From: Polynucleobacter sp. MG-Unter2-18
GTDB lineage: Bacteria; Pseudomonadota; Gammaproteobacteria; Burkholderiales; Burkholderiaceae
DNA length: 64,000 bases
Assembly: GCF_018687675.1 (NCBI RefSeq)
Contig: NZ_CP061302.1
Coordinates: forward strand, 1,945,229-2,009,228
Reading direction: 5' to 3'
Shown piece by piece: positions 8,396 through 17,402 of the stretch. The number at the start of each line of letters is the position of its first letter. The stretch's first letter is position 1. Under the pieces are notes generated by a model, which saw nothing but the letters and a program-made list of their open reading frames with translations, searched no databases and was not told the DNA's origin. Made by a program: the position numbers and the translations under genes.

Positions 8396-8787
8396 TTACC
8401 TATACCGAGCACGCAAGTATTAGTCCTGAACAGGCGATTGACCTCTATATCCGATCCAATCTCGGTGAGCGCCGCCCAATCGATAGTATTGAAACCTTTG
8501 CGGCGATGCTTGCCAATGCAAATCTCACCATTTCCGCATGGGATAGTGAAAAACTAATTGGGATCAGCCGTAGCCTGACAGACTTCGCCTATGTGGCATA
8601 TTTGGCTGACCTTGCAGTAGATGAACATTACCAGCGACAGGGAATAGGAAAGCGACTCATTGAAGAAACTCAGGAGCGCTTAAAGCCTGGCTGCATGATT
8701 GTGTTGCTTGCAGCTCCAAAAGCAAATACCTACTATGAGCATTTGGGCTTTGAGCACAATCCTCGTGCTTGGATCATGAAAAAATAA
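8392..8787 (+). CDS. GNAT family N-acetyltransferase
   Basis: A 131-residue single-domain acetyltransferase. The acetyl-CoA pyrophosphate-binding loop is clear as YQRQGIGKRL. The later strand/helix ANTYYEHLGFE is the usual end of the fold. It overlaps the MOSC gene by four bases and is followed by a histidine phosphatase. The acceptor substrate is unknown. Confidence 0.8.
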   Translation: MITYTEHASISPEQAIDLYIRSNLGERRPIDSIETFAAMLANANLTISAWDSEKLIGISRSLTDFAYVAYLADLAVDEHYQRQGIGKRLIEETQERLKPGCMIVLLAAPKANTYYEHLGFEHNPRAWIMKK

Positions 8788-8806
8788 TTAAACTAAATAT
8801 TGCAAT

Positions 8807-9454
8807 ATGTCGACCACAAAACTCTGCCTCATTCGCCATGGTGAAACCAACTGGAATGCTGAAAGACGCCTTCAAGGACATACCGACATCCCCCTGAATG
8901 AAAAAGGCGTCCTGCAGGCTCGCCAAATGGCGCAGGGCATTAAAAACTCAAAACTCTTGTTCGATGTTTTATATACCAGCGACCTTAAAAGAGCAGCCGA
9001 CACTGCAAATGCTATTGTTGAGTTGTTTGGCGTAGAGGCAAGGGTGGATAGCGCTTTACGAGAGCGCCACTTTGGCGCACTTCAGGGGCTCACGATTCAA
9101 GAGGCTCCATTACTACAGCCTATGATTTGGCAAGCGCATATTACTCGTGACTTAGAGCATGAGCTCGAAGGCGGTGAGAGTATTCAGCAATTTGCATTGC
9201 GCGTTCATGCTACTTTAGACAAAATACAAGAACAGCATTCAGGCAAAACAATTTTGCTTGTTAGTCATGGCGGCACTCTCGATATGATGTATCGAATTGC
9301 TAGCAAGCAAGATTTGAGTACTGAGCGGGTTGCCTCAGTGCCAAATGCCTCGTTAAATTGGATTACACATCAGCCAGATGATGGCTGGTCAATCGAGAAA
9401 TGGGCCGATACTCGCCACCTTGAAGGTATTAGCCTGGATGGCGTTGATCTCTAA
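8807..9454 (+). CDS. Histidine phosphatase / phosphoglycerate mutase-like protein
   Basis: The N-terminal LIRHGETNWN carries the catalytic RHG motif with the phosphorylated His, then GHTDIPLNEKG and the family motif LRERHFGALQG. The C-terminal LLVSHGGTLD contains the second active-site His. The 215 residues fit the cobC/gpmB branch, which mostly consists of phosphatases rather than true mutases. Substrate not assignable. A terminator follows directly. Confidence 0.85.
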   Translation: MSTTKLCLIRHGETNWNAERRLQGHTDIPLNEKGVLQARQMAQGIKNSKLLFDVLYTSDLKRAADTANAIVELFGVEARVDSALRERHFGALQGLTIQEAPLLQPMIWQAHITRDLEHELEGGESIQQFALRVHATLDKIQEQHSGKTILLVSHGGTLDMMYRIASKQDLSTERVASVPNASLNWITHQPDDGWSIEKWADTRHLEGISLDGVDL

Positions 9455-9458
9455 GCAA

Positions 9459-9484
9459 AAAGTCACCCATAGGTGGCTTTTTGT
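9459..9484 (+). terminator. Intrinsic terminator
   Basis: AGTCACC pairs with GGTGGCT across a CATA loop, flanked by A-run and T-run, after the histidine phosphatase. It probably also serves transcripts from the opposite side. Confidence 0.8.
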
Positions 9485-9499
9485 ATTTTTAAAGAAGAT

Positions 9500-9739
9500 T
9501 TACTTTCTAATATGGGCGTGGCGAGCAGCATCTTGTGACATGCCCTCACCCTTTGGCTTTCCTTCAAGGGCTTCTTTCTCGGCGGTAATTTCTTTACGGC
9601 GCTCTTTACACGAACCAGCTATCTCTTGCAAAGCTTTACGGGCTCTCGCTGCAGAAGCTTTAACCCCTTTTCCGTGAAACTTTTCATTCTCTGACTGGTA
9701 CACCTCAAAAGCAGCCATTAGCTTGTCATGATGGGACAT
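9500..9739 (-). CDS. Small charged helical protein, histone-like in composition
   Basis: A 79-residue, Lys/Arg/Glu-rich, probably all-helical protein (KASAARARKALQEIAG, CKERRKEITAEKEAL). Similar short basic proteins are common in Burkholderiales and are sometimes called histone-like. DNA binding is an inference from charge only. The start at 9739 has an AAGGAAA-like site upstream. Confidence 0.55.
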   Translation of the reverse strand: MSHHDKLMAAFEVYQSENEKFHGKGVKASAARARKALQEIAGSCKERRKEITAEKEALEGKPKGEGMSQDAARHAHIRK

Positions 9740-9812
9740 GTTTTTCCTTATAAATTATTGAAATAATCGACCTCAGAAACACTTTAACCTAATCTATGCG
9801 AACCACTTCAAT

Positions 9813-10565
9813 TTATTGTGTCCAGCGATTAATAATGGCTTTTAACTTTTCTGGTCCGAGCTCAGCAAGGTACAGGTTAAAGTCATCGCGCAGCTTAGAA
9901 TCTTTTTTGAAAGCAAACCCGAGATTATCAAACCCAACAACTTGGTAGCTACTACTAACCGGGAGATTTAGGGTTTTTTGGTAATTAACCAGCATCACGT
10001 TATCAACAAATACCAAATCTACGCTTCCATTTTGTAATGCAATCAAGGCTTCGGTTGGCGATGGGAATAGCTTTATCTGCTCAAGTGAGTAATAGCCTTT
10101 TGGCTGTAATACATTTTTCACATAATCATCAAATACGCTTCCTGTTGGATAGGCAATAGTGTATTTACTTAGCTGTGATAAGTCCGTTATTTTGATGTCA
10201 CGGTTTTTTAAACCAATCAACTGCCAAGTGCTTGTGAAATATGGATTGGAAAAATCCATTACTTCTTTGCGCTTGTCTGTAATAGAGATTCCTGAAAATG
10301 CGACATCAGCCTGGCCACTAGTCACCGCCCCCAGCATTCCAAGCCAGTCATAGGCAGTTACCTTAAATGTACAGCCTCGTGACTTGCAGTAGCCCTCAAA
10401 TATTTCTAAATCTATGCCTGAATATTTCCCATCTTTTTCAAAGAGCATTGGCGGGATCGCGGGCGATACGGCAACCTTAATGAGATTAGATGGCTCTTCT
10501 TTAGAGCATCCACCTAGAAGAAGTAGGCCAATCAAGAGGATAGAAAGGATGCGTTCAAGTCTCAT
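9813..10565 (-). CDS. Periplasmic amino-acid-type solute-binding lipoprotein (family 3)
   Basis: Starting at the ATG at 10565, a signal peptide ends in the lipobox LLGGC, so the protein is anchored in the envelope. The mature part is a family 3 solute-binding domain: VAVSPAIPPMLFEKDGKYSGIDLE, DVAFSGISITDKRKEVMDFS and SVDLVFVDN. These proteins feed polar amino acid ABC importers, but no permease or ATPase gene is adjacent, so it is an orphan binding protein or sensor. The frame extends to 10604, which would bury the signal peptide. Confidence 0.8.
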   Translation of the reverse strand: MRLERILSILLIGLLLLGGCSKEEPSNLIKVAVSPAIPPMLFEKDGKYSGIDLEIFEGYCKSRGCTFKVTAYDWLGMLGAVTSGQADVAFSGISITDKRKEVMDFSNPYFTSTWQLIGLKNRDIKITDLSQLSKYTIAYPTGSVFDDYVKNVLQPKGYYSLEQIKLFPSPTEALIALQNGSVDLVFVDNVMLVNYQKTLNLPVSSSYQVVGFDNLGFAFKKDSKLRDDFNLYLAELGPEKLKAIINRWTQ

Positions 10566-10684
10566 AGTGTTTTCAAGTTTTATTTGATTGAATGATCTTA
10601 TCAAGAATTGAATCTAACAATACCATCAGGGTAATACTTTTTAACCCCGGCATTTTTCTCATCCAGCTGGGCAATGATGCCAAT

Positions 10685-10712
10685 AAAAAACCCCGCTTAT
10701 ACGGGGCTTTTT
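10685..10712 (-). terminator. Intrinsic terminator of the phasin gene
   Basis: On the minus strand a GC-rich stem (GCCCCG with CGGGG) is followed by six T residues. It lies 20 bases past the phasin stop, with an A/T-flanked layout that could also work on the plus strand. Confidence 0.8.
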
Positions 10713-10732
10713 ATCTGACTGCGATATACCAA

Positions 10733-11290
10733 TTACTTAGTACGACTTTTTGCCGCTTTAGGAGTCTGACTAAATTGACCCTGCGCACCCTTCATTGCAG
10801 TTTCTACACTTTTTTCAAAGTTGGCAAAAGCATCTTGAGTGCTTGAACGTACTTGGTCAAAGTTTTGCATTGTCGTATTGAATGCAGATGTAAAGGCGCT
10901 GACATAAGCCTCTGACCCAGCAGGCGCCTTTGATGTAGCAGCAGCAACAAAGCTCTTTAGGTCATCCTGCGATTGATCGATAGCAGCCTCTACAGCCTCA
11001 ACTAATTCTTGATTACCGCGGCGCAATACTGCAGCAACTTTTTTCTGATAATCAGCAACTTCAGCAACAGCCTCTTGTACTTCTGGGCTTTGCAGAAGGT
11101 CTAATGCTGCTTTTGCATCTTTGCCTTTCATTAACTCAGCTGCCTTAGCTTGTGCATTTGCAACAGCCTGTTGAGCAGCTTGGTAATTGATTTCCGCTAA
11201 CTCTTGAGCATTTTCAAGTGCCGTTTGGCCCAGGGCACGTGCACTTTCTACGGATTTAGTTTGGTTTTCTGCAAATTGATTTTTGAACAT
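10733..11290 (-). CDS. Phasin family protein
   Basis: An Ala/Gln/Glu-rich, entirely helical 185-residue protein with the phasin pattern: NQAKSVESARALGQ-like start, LAEINYQAAQQAVANAQAKA, then a long amphipathic helix and a Lys/Arg-rich end. Phasins coat polyhydroxybutyrate granules and control their size and number. A PHB depolymerase at 23.9-25.2 kb shows that the organism handles PHB. It has its own terminator and no partner genes. Confidence 0.88.
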   Translation of the reverse strand: MFKNQFAENQTKSVESARALGQTALENAQELAEINYQAAQQAVANAQAKAAELMKGKDAKAALDLLQSPEVQEAVAEVADYQKKVAAVLRRGNQELVEAVEAAIDQSQDDLKSFVAAATSKAPAGSEAYVSAFTSAFNTTMQNFDQVRSSTQDAFANFEKSVETAMKGAQGQFSQTPKAAKSRTK

Positions 11291-11484
11291 GATTTTTCCA
11301 TTAATTGGTTATTTGTTGCACTGCACCATATTAATGGCATATTTGAGGCTTAGCAAGGAAATTTTGCTGCAAAGCAACATTTTATTTCTGAGAGCGCTCT
11401 CTATGGCCTCAATTGACCGTAAGAATCTGCGTTTTCAGGCTGCATGTTTGTCTAGCGGGTAAAAATGCATTTACCCAAAAACAA

Positions 11485-12045
11485 TTAAGCAGCTTTATTT
11501 TTTAAATAGTCAATCACCCAAGCCGGATCACTGTCGCTTGGAAAGATGGGGTAGTGAACAGCCTCGATCACACCATCATTTGCTATCAGGGTGATGCGCT
11601 TTAATAAGGTCATTCCAGCCGCAACAAAGGTGGGCAAGCGCAAAGCTTGCTGAAATCGATAATCTGCATCACTTAGCACTGGGAATGGCAAATGCAAACG
11701 ATCCGCCATTTCTTGTTGATATTCAGTAGATTGCACACTCAGTCCTACAACATCGGCACCAAGTAACCGAAGATCTTGATAGTAATCCCTAAATGAGCAG
11801 CTTTGTGGGGTACATCCCCTTGCTCCCGGAATTTGGTCCCATCCATCTGGCAATGGAACATTGGGCTGACCTGTCATTGGGTAACAGTAAATCACGATAC
11901 GCCCCTGAGTCTGACCGAGATTAAATTGGCTATGGGTCGTTGTTTCTAGTGAGATGGCTGGCAAGCGCATGCCCACTAAGTGATCGGCGGCTCCATCATC
12001 TTGAGGGATAGGTAGGTCACCAGGTAATTGATTGAGATTTGTCAT
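11485..12045 (-). CDS. Peroxiredoxin (AhpC/TSA type)
   Basis: A thioredoxin-fold peroxidase: YCYPMTG near residue 53 and GARGCTPQSCSFRD carrying the likely peroxidatic Cys followed five residues later by a second Cys, as in PrxQ/BCP-type enzymes. The segment GWDQIPGARG is an insertion typical of a betaproteobacterial subgroup. It reduces peroxides in the cytoplasm using thioredoxin or a similar donor. Transcribed alone. Confidence 0.8.
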   Translation of the reverse strand: MTNLNQLPGDLPIPQDDGAADHLVGMRLPAISLETTTHSQFNLGQTQGRIVIYCYPMTGQPNVPLPDGWDQIPGARGCTPQSCSFRDYYQDLRLLGADVVGLSVQSTEYQQEMADRLHLPFPVLSDADYRFQQALRLPTFVAAGMTLLKRITLIANDGVIEAVHYPIFPSDSDPAWVIDYLKNKAA

Positions 12046-12075
12046 AAATGTAATCTTAGCCTACTAAGTCAGGAT

Positions 12076-12642
12076 CTATCTACAAGTCTTTGGCGGCACC
12101 GACCTCTTAAGTAATGCGGCCTCGGCCATTGACTCAAACTGTCGACGTAATATATTTTTAATGAAGAATTCAATCACTACTGATGGCACTAAAGAATTCG
12201 GCTCAATTTTGGCGTCGTACTTAAAGGCAGTAAACTCCTTTTCAGAAAATAGTCGCCAACTTCCCTTGTAATACTTTGTATCTCCACTTAATTGCTCAAA
12301 AAGTAATGCTCTGTTGGGGATCTCTACATACTCCAACTCAGAACGCATCTCAAATGGAATGAATAGAATTCTTTCCTCAAGTGAACGAGCGACCTTCACT
12401 TTATTGCCAGATCTAGAAAGCACTTTTGAGTCGACCACTCCGGGTAGATTTTTAGCGCCCTCATAGTCAGTAATGAAAGCAAAAGCTTCACATATAGTGA
12501 TCGGTACCTCATAACTTGCATTCACCTGAAAGCGATCGCCGGCTCTCGTGACCGCTACTTTTAAGTCATATGCATTGGATGACTCTTGCGCCAAGGCAAT
12601 GCCGCACGATGCAATCAGAAAAAAGTAAAGGAGCTGCTTCAT
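12076..12642 (-). CDS. Secreted START/SRPBCC-like protein
   Basis: A cleavable signal peptide (MKQLLYFFLIASCGIALAQ) precedes a 170-residue domain that looks like the polyketide-cyclase/START fold: FQVNASYEVPITICEAFAFI, then a beta-rich middle and a C-terminal long helix. Such folds bind hydrophobic ligands, but exported forms are uncharacterised. It lies in the same direction as the peroxiredoxin, 30 bases upstream. Confidence 0.6.
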   Translation of the reverse strand: MKQLLYFFLIASCGIALAQESSNAYDLKVAVTRAGDRFQVNASYEVPITICEAFAFITDYEGAKNLPGVVDSKVLSRSGNKVKVARSLEERILFIPFEMRSELEYVEIPNRALLFEQLSGDTKYYKGSWRLFSEKEFTAFKYDAKIEPNSLVPSVVIEFFIKNILRRQFESMAEAALLKRSVPPKTCR

Positions 12643-12717
12643 GCTGGTAATTTAGCAGTATTAAAGTGATCCGCTTACGAATGCCATCGCAAAAGATTAT
12701 GGCTCGGCATCCGAAGA

Positions 12718-13401
12718 TTAAATTACTTCCAAGACTTTGGTTAAGTAGCTACCTTCATAATTTGGTCTCTCACCAATTTCTTCAAAGGGGTGACCTAGGC
12801 GATTGACCCAAAATACATCAAAACCGAACCACTTGGCAGCTAGCGCATCCCAAGCATTACTCGATACAAAAAGAACCTCTTCTTTTTTAATTGGAAATGC
12901 TTTTAAAAGAAGCTCATAGGCTTGCGGAGCAGTTTTAAATAAATGGATGTCTTCTACTGTCACCACTTTATCTAAATAAGGCTTCAGGCCGTTACTGTCC
13001 ACTACAGTAGCGAGCATATCTTTGCTGCCGTTAGACAATATAGCCGTAGAAATAGCTTTTTCTTTAATGGTCTTAAGAACACTCAAGCTATCTTCAAAAC
13101 CAGTTAGCTTGGCATATTGATCCATCAGTTGCTTTTCATATTCTGGTGTGAGATTCAAATTCATCCGCTTGCAAACATAACGCAATGAACGAATGGTTAG
13201 CTCCCAAAATGGGAGATAGTACTTGCTCCCATTTGGGTTGGGGTCGCTCATCGTCACTAAGCGGGTGTACTCAATTTGACGATCGCGCCACATCAAAGCA
13301 AGTGCTTGGCCATGCCCTGGAAATAATTCTTCAGCCAACTGACCCATGGAGTAAACGTCGAACAATGTTCCATAGGCGTCAAAGGCAATTAACTTGTACA
13401 T
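12718..13401 (-). CDS. HAD-superfamily haloacid dehalogenase type II
   Basis: The N-terminal IAFDAYGTLFD carries the nucleophilic Asp. AILSNGSKDML contains the second motif, and VSSNAWDALAAKWFG matches the conserved end of (S)-2-haloacid dehalogenases. The enzyme class removes halide from 2-haloalkanoates; many genomic members have other phosphoesterase-like roles. This is the last core gene before the island: its start lies 70 bases from the first tRNA-tail repeat. Confidence 0.82.
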   Translation of the reverse strand: MYKLIAFDAYGTLFDVYSMGQLAEELFPGHGQALALMWRDRQIEYTRLVTMSDPNPNGSKYYLPFWELTIRSLRYVCKRMNLNLTPEYEKQLMDQYAKLTGFEDSLSVLKTIKEKAISTAILSNGSKDMLATVVDSNGLKPYLDKVVTVEDIHLFKTAPQAYELLLKAFPIKKEEVLFVSSNAWDALAAKWFGFDVFWVNRLGHPFEEIGERPNYEGSYLTKVLEVI

Positions 13402-13470
13402 AATTTGTCCTATATTTTTTATTATGAATTTCTATTGTCGTTTAAAAAAATATCTTCAGTCCGCAGATAA

Positions 13471-13549
13471 GAAAACCACCCGAAGGTGGTTTTCTTATCT
13501 CTTAGTGGCCCATGGCGGAATCGACCAAAGGGCCTAAGATGTCAAATCC
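13471..13549 (-). repeat. tRNA-Phe tail repeat 1 (terminator + degenerate tRNA 3' part)
   Basis: Plus-strand order: a terminator hairpin identical in stem and loop to the one after tRNA-Phe (ACCACC, CGAA, GGTGGT), then TAGTGGCCCATGGCGGAATCG, a degenerate copy of the acceptor 3' strand and T arm, then AGGGCC and an imperfect GGAT hairpin. The minus-strand lipoprotein gene stops eight bases further on. This is the tail copy farthest from the tRNA and marks the left end of the island. Confidence 0.8.
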
Positions 13550-13556
13550 TTATTAA

Positions 13557-13952
13557 TCACATCTTGATAATCTGCCACGCACCTTCTGAGCGACCATCAC
13601 CAATCTTATCACCGGGCTTGGCATCTTTAGCATAGAAATACAATGGCATGCCATTGAAGGCTAACTGCTTTTTGCCATCATCACGGGTAATAACTGAATA
13701 GCCGCTAGAGACTGCAGGGCTTCCTTCAACTAATAGTGGCGGCCAGTTCGTTGCGCACATACCATTACAAACCGACTTACCCGAACCTCGCGCATCCTTG
13801 CTGTAGGTATATAGGGTCATATTATTATTGCCGGCCATTACGCCATCGTTAGCTTTAGTAAATGGTGCTAATGCCACGCCAGTCATTGAAGCACAAGCGG
13901 CAAGAGTAGCTGTGGCGACTAAGGCAGCCAATAGACTTTTGATTCGATTCAT
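13557..13952 (-). CDS. COG4315-type secreted repeat lipoprotein
   Basis: A signal peptide with lipobox (TLAACASM) is followed by the COG4315/Lipoprotein_15 pattern: NMTLYTYSKDARGSGKSVCNGMCATNWPPLL, then a second half-repeat MPLYFYAKDAKPGDKIGDG and a WQII end. Family members are exported proteins of unknown function. One tRNA-tail repeat lies immediately 3' of the stop, so this is the first cargo gene of the island. Confidence 0.8.
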   Translation of the reverse strand: MNRIKSLLAALVATATLAACASMTGVALAPFTKANDGVMAGNNNMTLYTYSKDARGSGKSVCNGMCATNWPPLLVEGSPAVSSGYSVITRDDGKKQLAFNGMPLYFYAKDAKPGDKIGDGRSEGAWQIIKM

Positions 13953-14072
13953 GTTTACCCCTTTGTTAGTTGATTTTGTACTTTAACTCTAATTTATGTC
14001 TTTTGCTTTACACGAAATCTATTAATAAGGGCGCCATCCTAATTAACGGAGTCTCATTCGCTGGCCCAAATG

Positions 14073-14149
14073 AAAAAGCCATTCGAAGGTCGTTTTAGTG
14101 CTTCTTGGTGACCCGAGGTGGAATTGAAAAGGGCCGAGGATGCCGGATC
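14073..14149 (-). repeat. tRNA-Phe tail repeat 2
   Basis: A degenerate terminator (AGCCATTCGAAGGTCGT) is followed by TGGTGACCCGAGGTGGAATT, a mutated acceptor/T-arm copy, and GGGCCGAGGATG. The 5' GGCCC of the minus strand can still pair with the altered acceptor (GGGTC) through a G-U pair. The hydrolase gene stops seven bases beyond. Confidence 0.75.
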
Positions 14150-14155
14150 TGGAAC

Positions 14156-14998
14156 CTATTCCCCAACAATGAATTGAATTTGACCCGTTTTTATCCACTG
14201 AATGACCGCCCTTGAGGTAGCCTCTTCCCTGCCGCCCATTGAATGCAGGTGAGTTCCACCACAAACATCTCCCGTACCTTCACCACCTTTTACTGTTACT
14301 AGATTATTCTTTGAATATGCTGCCACTGTTGCGTAAGGAGTATGAACGCATTGGTCATCTTGGTGATGAACATTTAGTGCGGATGCCTTTAATGCACCCA
14401 TATCAAATGACTCTACAGAGTATCCATATGCTCGATTTCGAGAATTTGCATGCGTCATGGCTGCTGAATGAATGCTTCCCTGAATTTCATTTCCTAAATT
14501 TTTAGCGAGCCATTTTGATGAGATAGTTCCATAGCTATGGCCCATGACAAAAAACTTAGTAATTCCATATTTTTCCTTTAAGACGGCCATTATTTTTCTA
14601 ACATCGTCGGCATGCTTTGTGGAAGATCGATAATCATCATTACAAGCTAGTGGAGTGTTGCCTGGGGCTATTTTATTTTCATCGCTTGGGCAATCCATCA
14701 CAACAATGGCTATACCTGCTTGAGCAAACAGATCAGTATTATTTTGTAAGTAATTTAAGTTTCTTTTCCAATCATGTTCTGTCTTGATATTGGCAATACC
14801 AGACCAGCCGCGATAAAAAAGTAATGCTGTATCTGATGGTATTGAGGGTTTCAGAAGAATTGCTCTTTGAACAACCGGAGATTTTGAAAAAACTCCAGAC
14901 TCCCTACCAACATCGGCCTCTATGAGAATAGGGGTTATTGTTTGGGCTGTCGCAAAGTTAAAACAAGCTAAGGCACAAATACTAAATAGCCATTTCAT
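14156..14998 (-). CDS. Secreted alpha/beta hydrolase
   Basis: A signal peptide (MKWLFSICALACFNFATAQ) precedes an alpha/beta hydrolase: nucleophile elbow GHSYG, an acidic region in VHHQDDQC, and a late His in GGTHLHSMGG. Three Cys in the mature part may form disulfides. It is a distant paralogue of 36244-36978 (same order of elbow, HHQ motif and Cys). Substrate unknown. Confidence 0.72.
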   Translation of the reverse strand: MKWLFSICALACFNFATAQTITPILIEADVGRESGVFSKSPVVQRAILLKPSIPSDTALLFYRGWSGIANIKTEHDWKRNLNYLQNNTDLFAQAGIAIVVMDCPSDENKIAPGNTPLACNDDYRSSTKHADDVRKIMAVLKEKYGITKFFVMGHSYGTISSKWLAKNLGNEIQGSIHSAAMTHANSRNRAYGYSVESFDMGALKASALNVHHQDDQCVHTPYATVAAYSKNNLVTVKGGEGTGDVCGGTHLHSMGGREEATSRAVIQWIKTGQIQFIVGE

Positions 14999-15086
14999 TT
15001 CATAACCCCAGAGTTATATAGGTGAGCAGATTTGCTGACTATGAAACTCTACTCTATTAGTAAAACATTCAAGGAAACCCGCACAT

Positions 15087-15108
15087 GAAAAAGCCACCCG
15101 AAGGTGGC
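15087..15108 (-). repeat. tRNA-Phe tail repeat 3 (terminator only)
   Basis: GCCACC and GGTGGC around a CGAA loop, with a T5 run on the minus strand, match the tRNA-Phe terminator. The tRNA-derived part has decayed or been deleted. It lies 37 bases past the patatin stop and should end that transcript. Confidence 0.65.
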
Positions 15109-15144
15109 GCAAGCCGGCAATGACTAAAACCAAAGATCCTAACT

Positions 15145-16251
15145 CTATGCCCAGAATTCTTTTATTTTTGGCGCCTCAATTTTTGATCGATCGTAGCCGT
15201 TACGCAAAGCACCAGCAATTTGTTTTGGGTCAAGCAAGTCAACACCCTTAGGGGTGCCGGCAACTATCCACTTTACTTTTGTACCGGTCGCCTTAATGTC
15301 TTCAATATTTTGAGCAACGGGATGAGGAATGGTAGTGAGAATTGCACCCGTCACCCCATCAGTCAAGGTAATGACCAGAGCTCTTTTTGAGCCAGCAACC
15401 AAATCCACATGGGCTGGATTTGAGCAAATTCCCCCATCCATAACGTAACGTTGGCCCAATAATGTTGGTCCTGCTACCCCTGGCAAGGAGCTACTTGCTG
15501 CTGCACCATGCGCCAAGGGAATGCCATTTTTTCTAGCAACTTGTTGCCCTACAACAATGCGTTCGCCTGTATAGCAATCAATACCTGTTGTGAACATCCG
15601 ACCTGTAGGCCAATCTTTTTTACTATCGCCTGTTAATAATGCAACTAGTCTTTCAACGTGATCGCCGTTTAATTTATTGTTAGCCGCTAAAGCCGCATTG
15701 CCGATTATTTTGCGCGTCTCTATGCTCCCATCGGTTGCACTCATATTAATTAGGTCAGCCCTCATCTGACTTATATTGGGCTTAGTTAAAGGTGCAATCT
15801 TGGCAAAAATATCGGGGAACTTCCCAAAGAAATCAAACTCGGTTCGTAGGCGTGTAAATTCGCCCGAGAGTAGTGATGAGCCCATATAAGATCCAGCAGA
15901 GGTGCCCACTACCATTTCAGGAAGTTGGGTCATATCTAGCCCGGCCTCAATAAGGCCATGAAAGAATCCGCAATACCAAGCAATGTAATATTCTCCGCCG
16001 CCACCGAGCACCATTGTTCGATCGAGGCCTTTTGCTAATTTTGAAACCGTTGGTTTGGTCGCTATTGGCAATGACAAGCCATCATCGGCAAATAATTTAT
16101 TAGATATTTCATCGGCCTTAATTTGAATATTTGACTTTGGGTGCGTTGACTGCGCTTTAGCTGCATCAGCCATGACTCCTGAAGCACTACTAATGGCCAC
16201 AGCACCAACAGCGGAAGTTTTTAAAAAATTACGGCGTGAAGATTGCGTCAT
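15145..16251 (-). CDS. Tat-exported patatin-like phospholipase
   Basis: The N-terminus SRRNFLKTSAVGAVAISSASG is a twin-arginine signal, so the protein is exported folded. The patatin catalytic dyad is visible as the Ser in GTSAG (MVVGTSAGSYMG) and the Asp in MDGG (YVMDGGICSNP), with a glycine-rich oxyanion loop VLGGGGEYY. It probably hydrolyses phospholipid or other acyl esters in the periplasm. Single-gene unit in the island. Confidence 0.85.
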   Translation of the reverse strand: MTQSSRRNFLKTSAVGAVAISSASGVMADAAKAQSTHPKSNIQIKADEISNKLFADDGLSLPIATKPTVSKLAKGLDRTMVLGGGGEYYIAWYCGFFHGLIEAGLDMTQLPEMVVGTSAGSYMGSSLLSGEFTRLRTEFDFFGKFPDIFAKIAPLTKPNISQMRADLINMSATDGSIETRKIIGNAALAANNKLNGDHVERLVALLTGDSKKDWPTGRMFTTGIDCYTGERIVVGQQVARKNGIPLAHGAAASSSLPGVAGPTLLGQRYVMDGGICSNPAHVDLVAGSKRALVITLTDGVTGAILTTIPHPVAQNIEDIKATGTKVKWIVAGTPKGVDLLDPKQIAGALRNGYDRSKIEAPKIKEFWA

Positions 16252-16298
16252 ATCGGCTCCATTGATAATTAATCAATTTATAGCAGATCCGCAAATGA

Positions 16299-16374
16299 GA
16301 AAACCACCCGAAGGTGGTTTTGGTATTTCTTCGTGGCCCGAGGTGGAATCAACTAGGGCTGAGGATGCCTGATC
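16299..16374 (-). repeat. tRNA-Phe tail repeat 4
   Basis: A perfect copy of the tRNA-Phe terminator stem (ACCACC, CGAA, GGTGGT), then CGTGGCCCGAGGTGGAATC, AGGGCT and GAGGATGCCTGATC. The next minus-strand gene stops ten bases beyond. Confidence 0.78.
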
Positions 16375-16383
16375 TTTAAGGCA

Positions 16384-16989
16384 TTAGTGATTATGGCCCT
16401 TATTATTCATTGGCATCTGACCGTCGATCATTTTCTGATGTTGTTTCATCATGTCGCCATGCCCATCAGGATGGCAAAACTCATGATCCGAGTTGCCACC
16501 CATTTGATGAGGGTTAGCGCTTTTGTATCCCAGAATACTTGGATCAAGCATGCCGGCGATCATGGCGATGTGTCCAAATACCAAGAACAAGGCAACGCAT
16601 ATCGCATGAATCTTTAACTTACCCATTTGATCTAGCGCTCGATTAACTAAACCAAACTCTTGTAGGGCAATCCAGATCAGCGGCAATCCTGCGATGACAT
16701 AAGTACTAACAGCGATTACATCAATCACTGTTCTCCACTCGCCTGCCTGTGTAATGGGAATAATGGCGTTAGTCACAATGTAGTAAATGATTCCAACAAA
16801 ATAAACGCCCACAGCAATCCCAGAAAAGCGATTGAGGTAATAAACAGCACCATCGAACTTGCGAGTAAAGAGTAGATATAGCTCAGTGATAGCTAAAGTC
16901 TCTGCCAAGATGATTGGGATGGCCATAAAGATAATTAAATTCCAAGGCTGATTAACAGCCAATAACTCCATGTAGTGGGTCATGTTCAT
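16384..16989 (-). CDS. Multi-pass membrane protein with His/Met-rich C-terminus
   Basis: Four to five predicted membrane helices (around residues 16-40, 54-76, 88-112 and 124-148) are followed by a ~45-residue tail rich in His, Met and Asp (DHEFCHPDGHGDMMKQHQKMIDGQMPM), which suggests metal binding on one side of the membrane. It resembles a small family of inner-membrane proteins of unknown role. The next gene upstream is a secreted Cys/His-rich protein, so a metal-related pair is possible but unproven. Confidence 0.6.
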   Translation of the reverse strand: MNMTHYMELLAVNQPWNLIIFMAIPIILAETLAITELYLLFTRKFDGAVYYLNRFSGIAVGVYFVGIIYYIVTNAIIPITQAGEWRTVIDVIAVSTYVIAGLPLIWIALQEFGLVNRALDQMGKLKIHAICVALFLVFGHIAMIAGMLDPSILGYKSANPHQMGGNSDHEFCHPDGHGDMMKQHQKMIDGQMPMNNKGHNH

Positions 16990-17057
16990 TGTGTTTCTCC
17001 AAAATAAAGGCGTGACTGAGTGTCACAAATCAAACTAACTTGCATTACAAAATTAGC

Positions 17058-17396
17058 TTAGGCTTTTGGAGGTTTATAGATAAAGTTGATCATTGGCTGG
17101 AGAACCAATAATGAGCCTGTTGAAGGCGGAGCTTGGGTTGAGGCTATCGATAACTCAATACTCAATATTGGAATAACGACTAAACCTAAACAGCACTGAT
17201 AACTGTCGGCATGGCAAGGTTGATTGGTATTTGTATCTTGAGAGTTGCTCACCAGCTCATCACAATGATGGTCTGAGTTATCAGTAACGGCAACTTGATG
17301 CTGAGGCTGATGTGCCGATAAATCAATGGGCATCACTGCCGCATGAATCAAGCTGGCGAACAGACTAAAGCAAAGAGCGACACATATCCTTCTCAT
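17058..17396 (-). CDS. Secreted Cys/His-rich hypothetical protein
   Basis: A signal peptide (MRRICVALCFSLFASLIHAA) precedes a ~90-residue mature protein with clustered His and Cys (SDHHCDELV, PCHADSYQCC) and a C-terminal IYKPPKA. The composition is like small periplasmic copper- or metal-related proteins, but I do not recognise the family firmly. A palindrome-overlapped promoter (-35 17426-17431, -10 TAAAAT at 17403-17408) would start transcription almost at the ATG, so the mRNA may be leaderless. Confidence 0.6.
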   Translation of the reverse strand: MRRICVALCFSLFASLIHAAVMPIDLSAHQPQHQVAVTDNSDHHCDELVSNSQDTNTNQPCHADSYQCCLGLVVIPILSIELSIASTQAPPSTGSLLVLQPMINFIYKPPKA

Positions 17397-17402
17397 AATT
17401 CC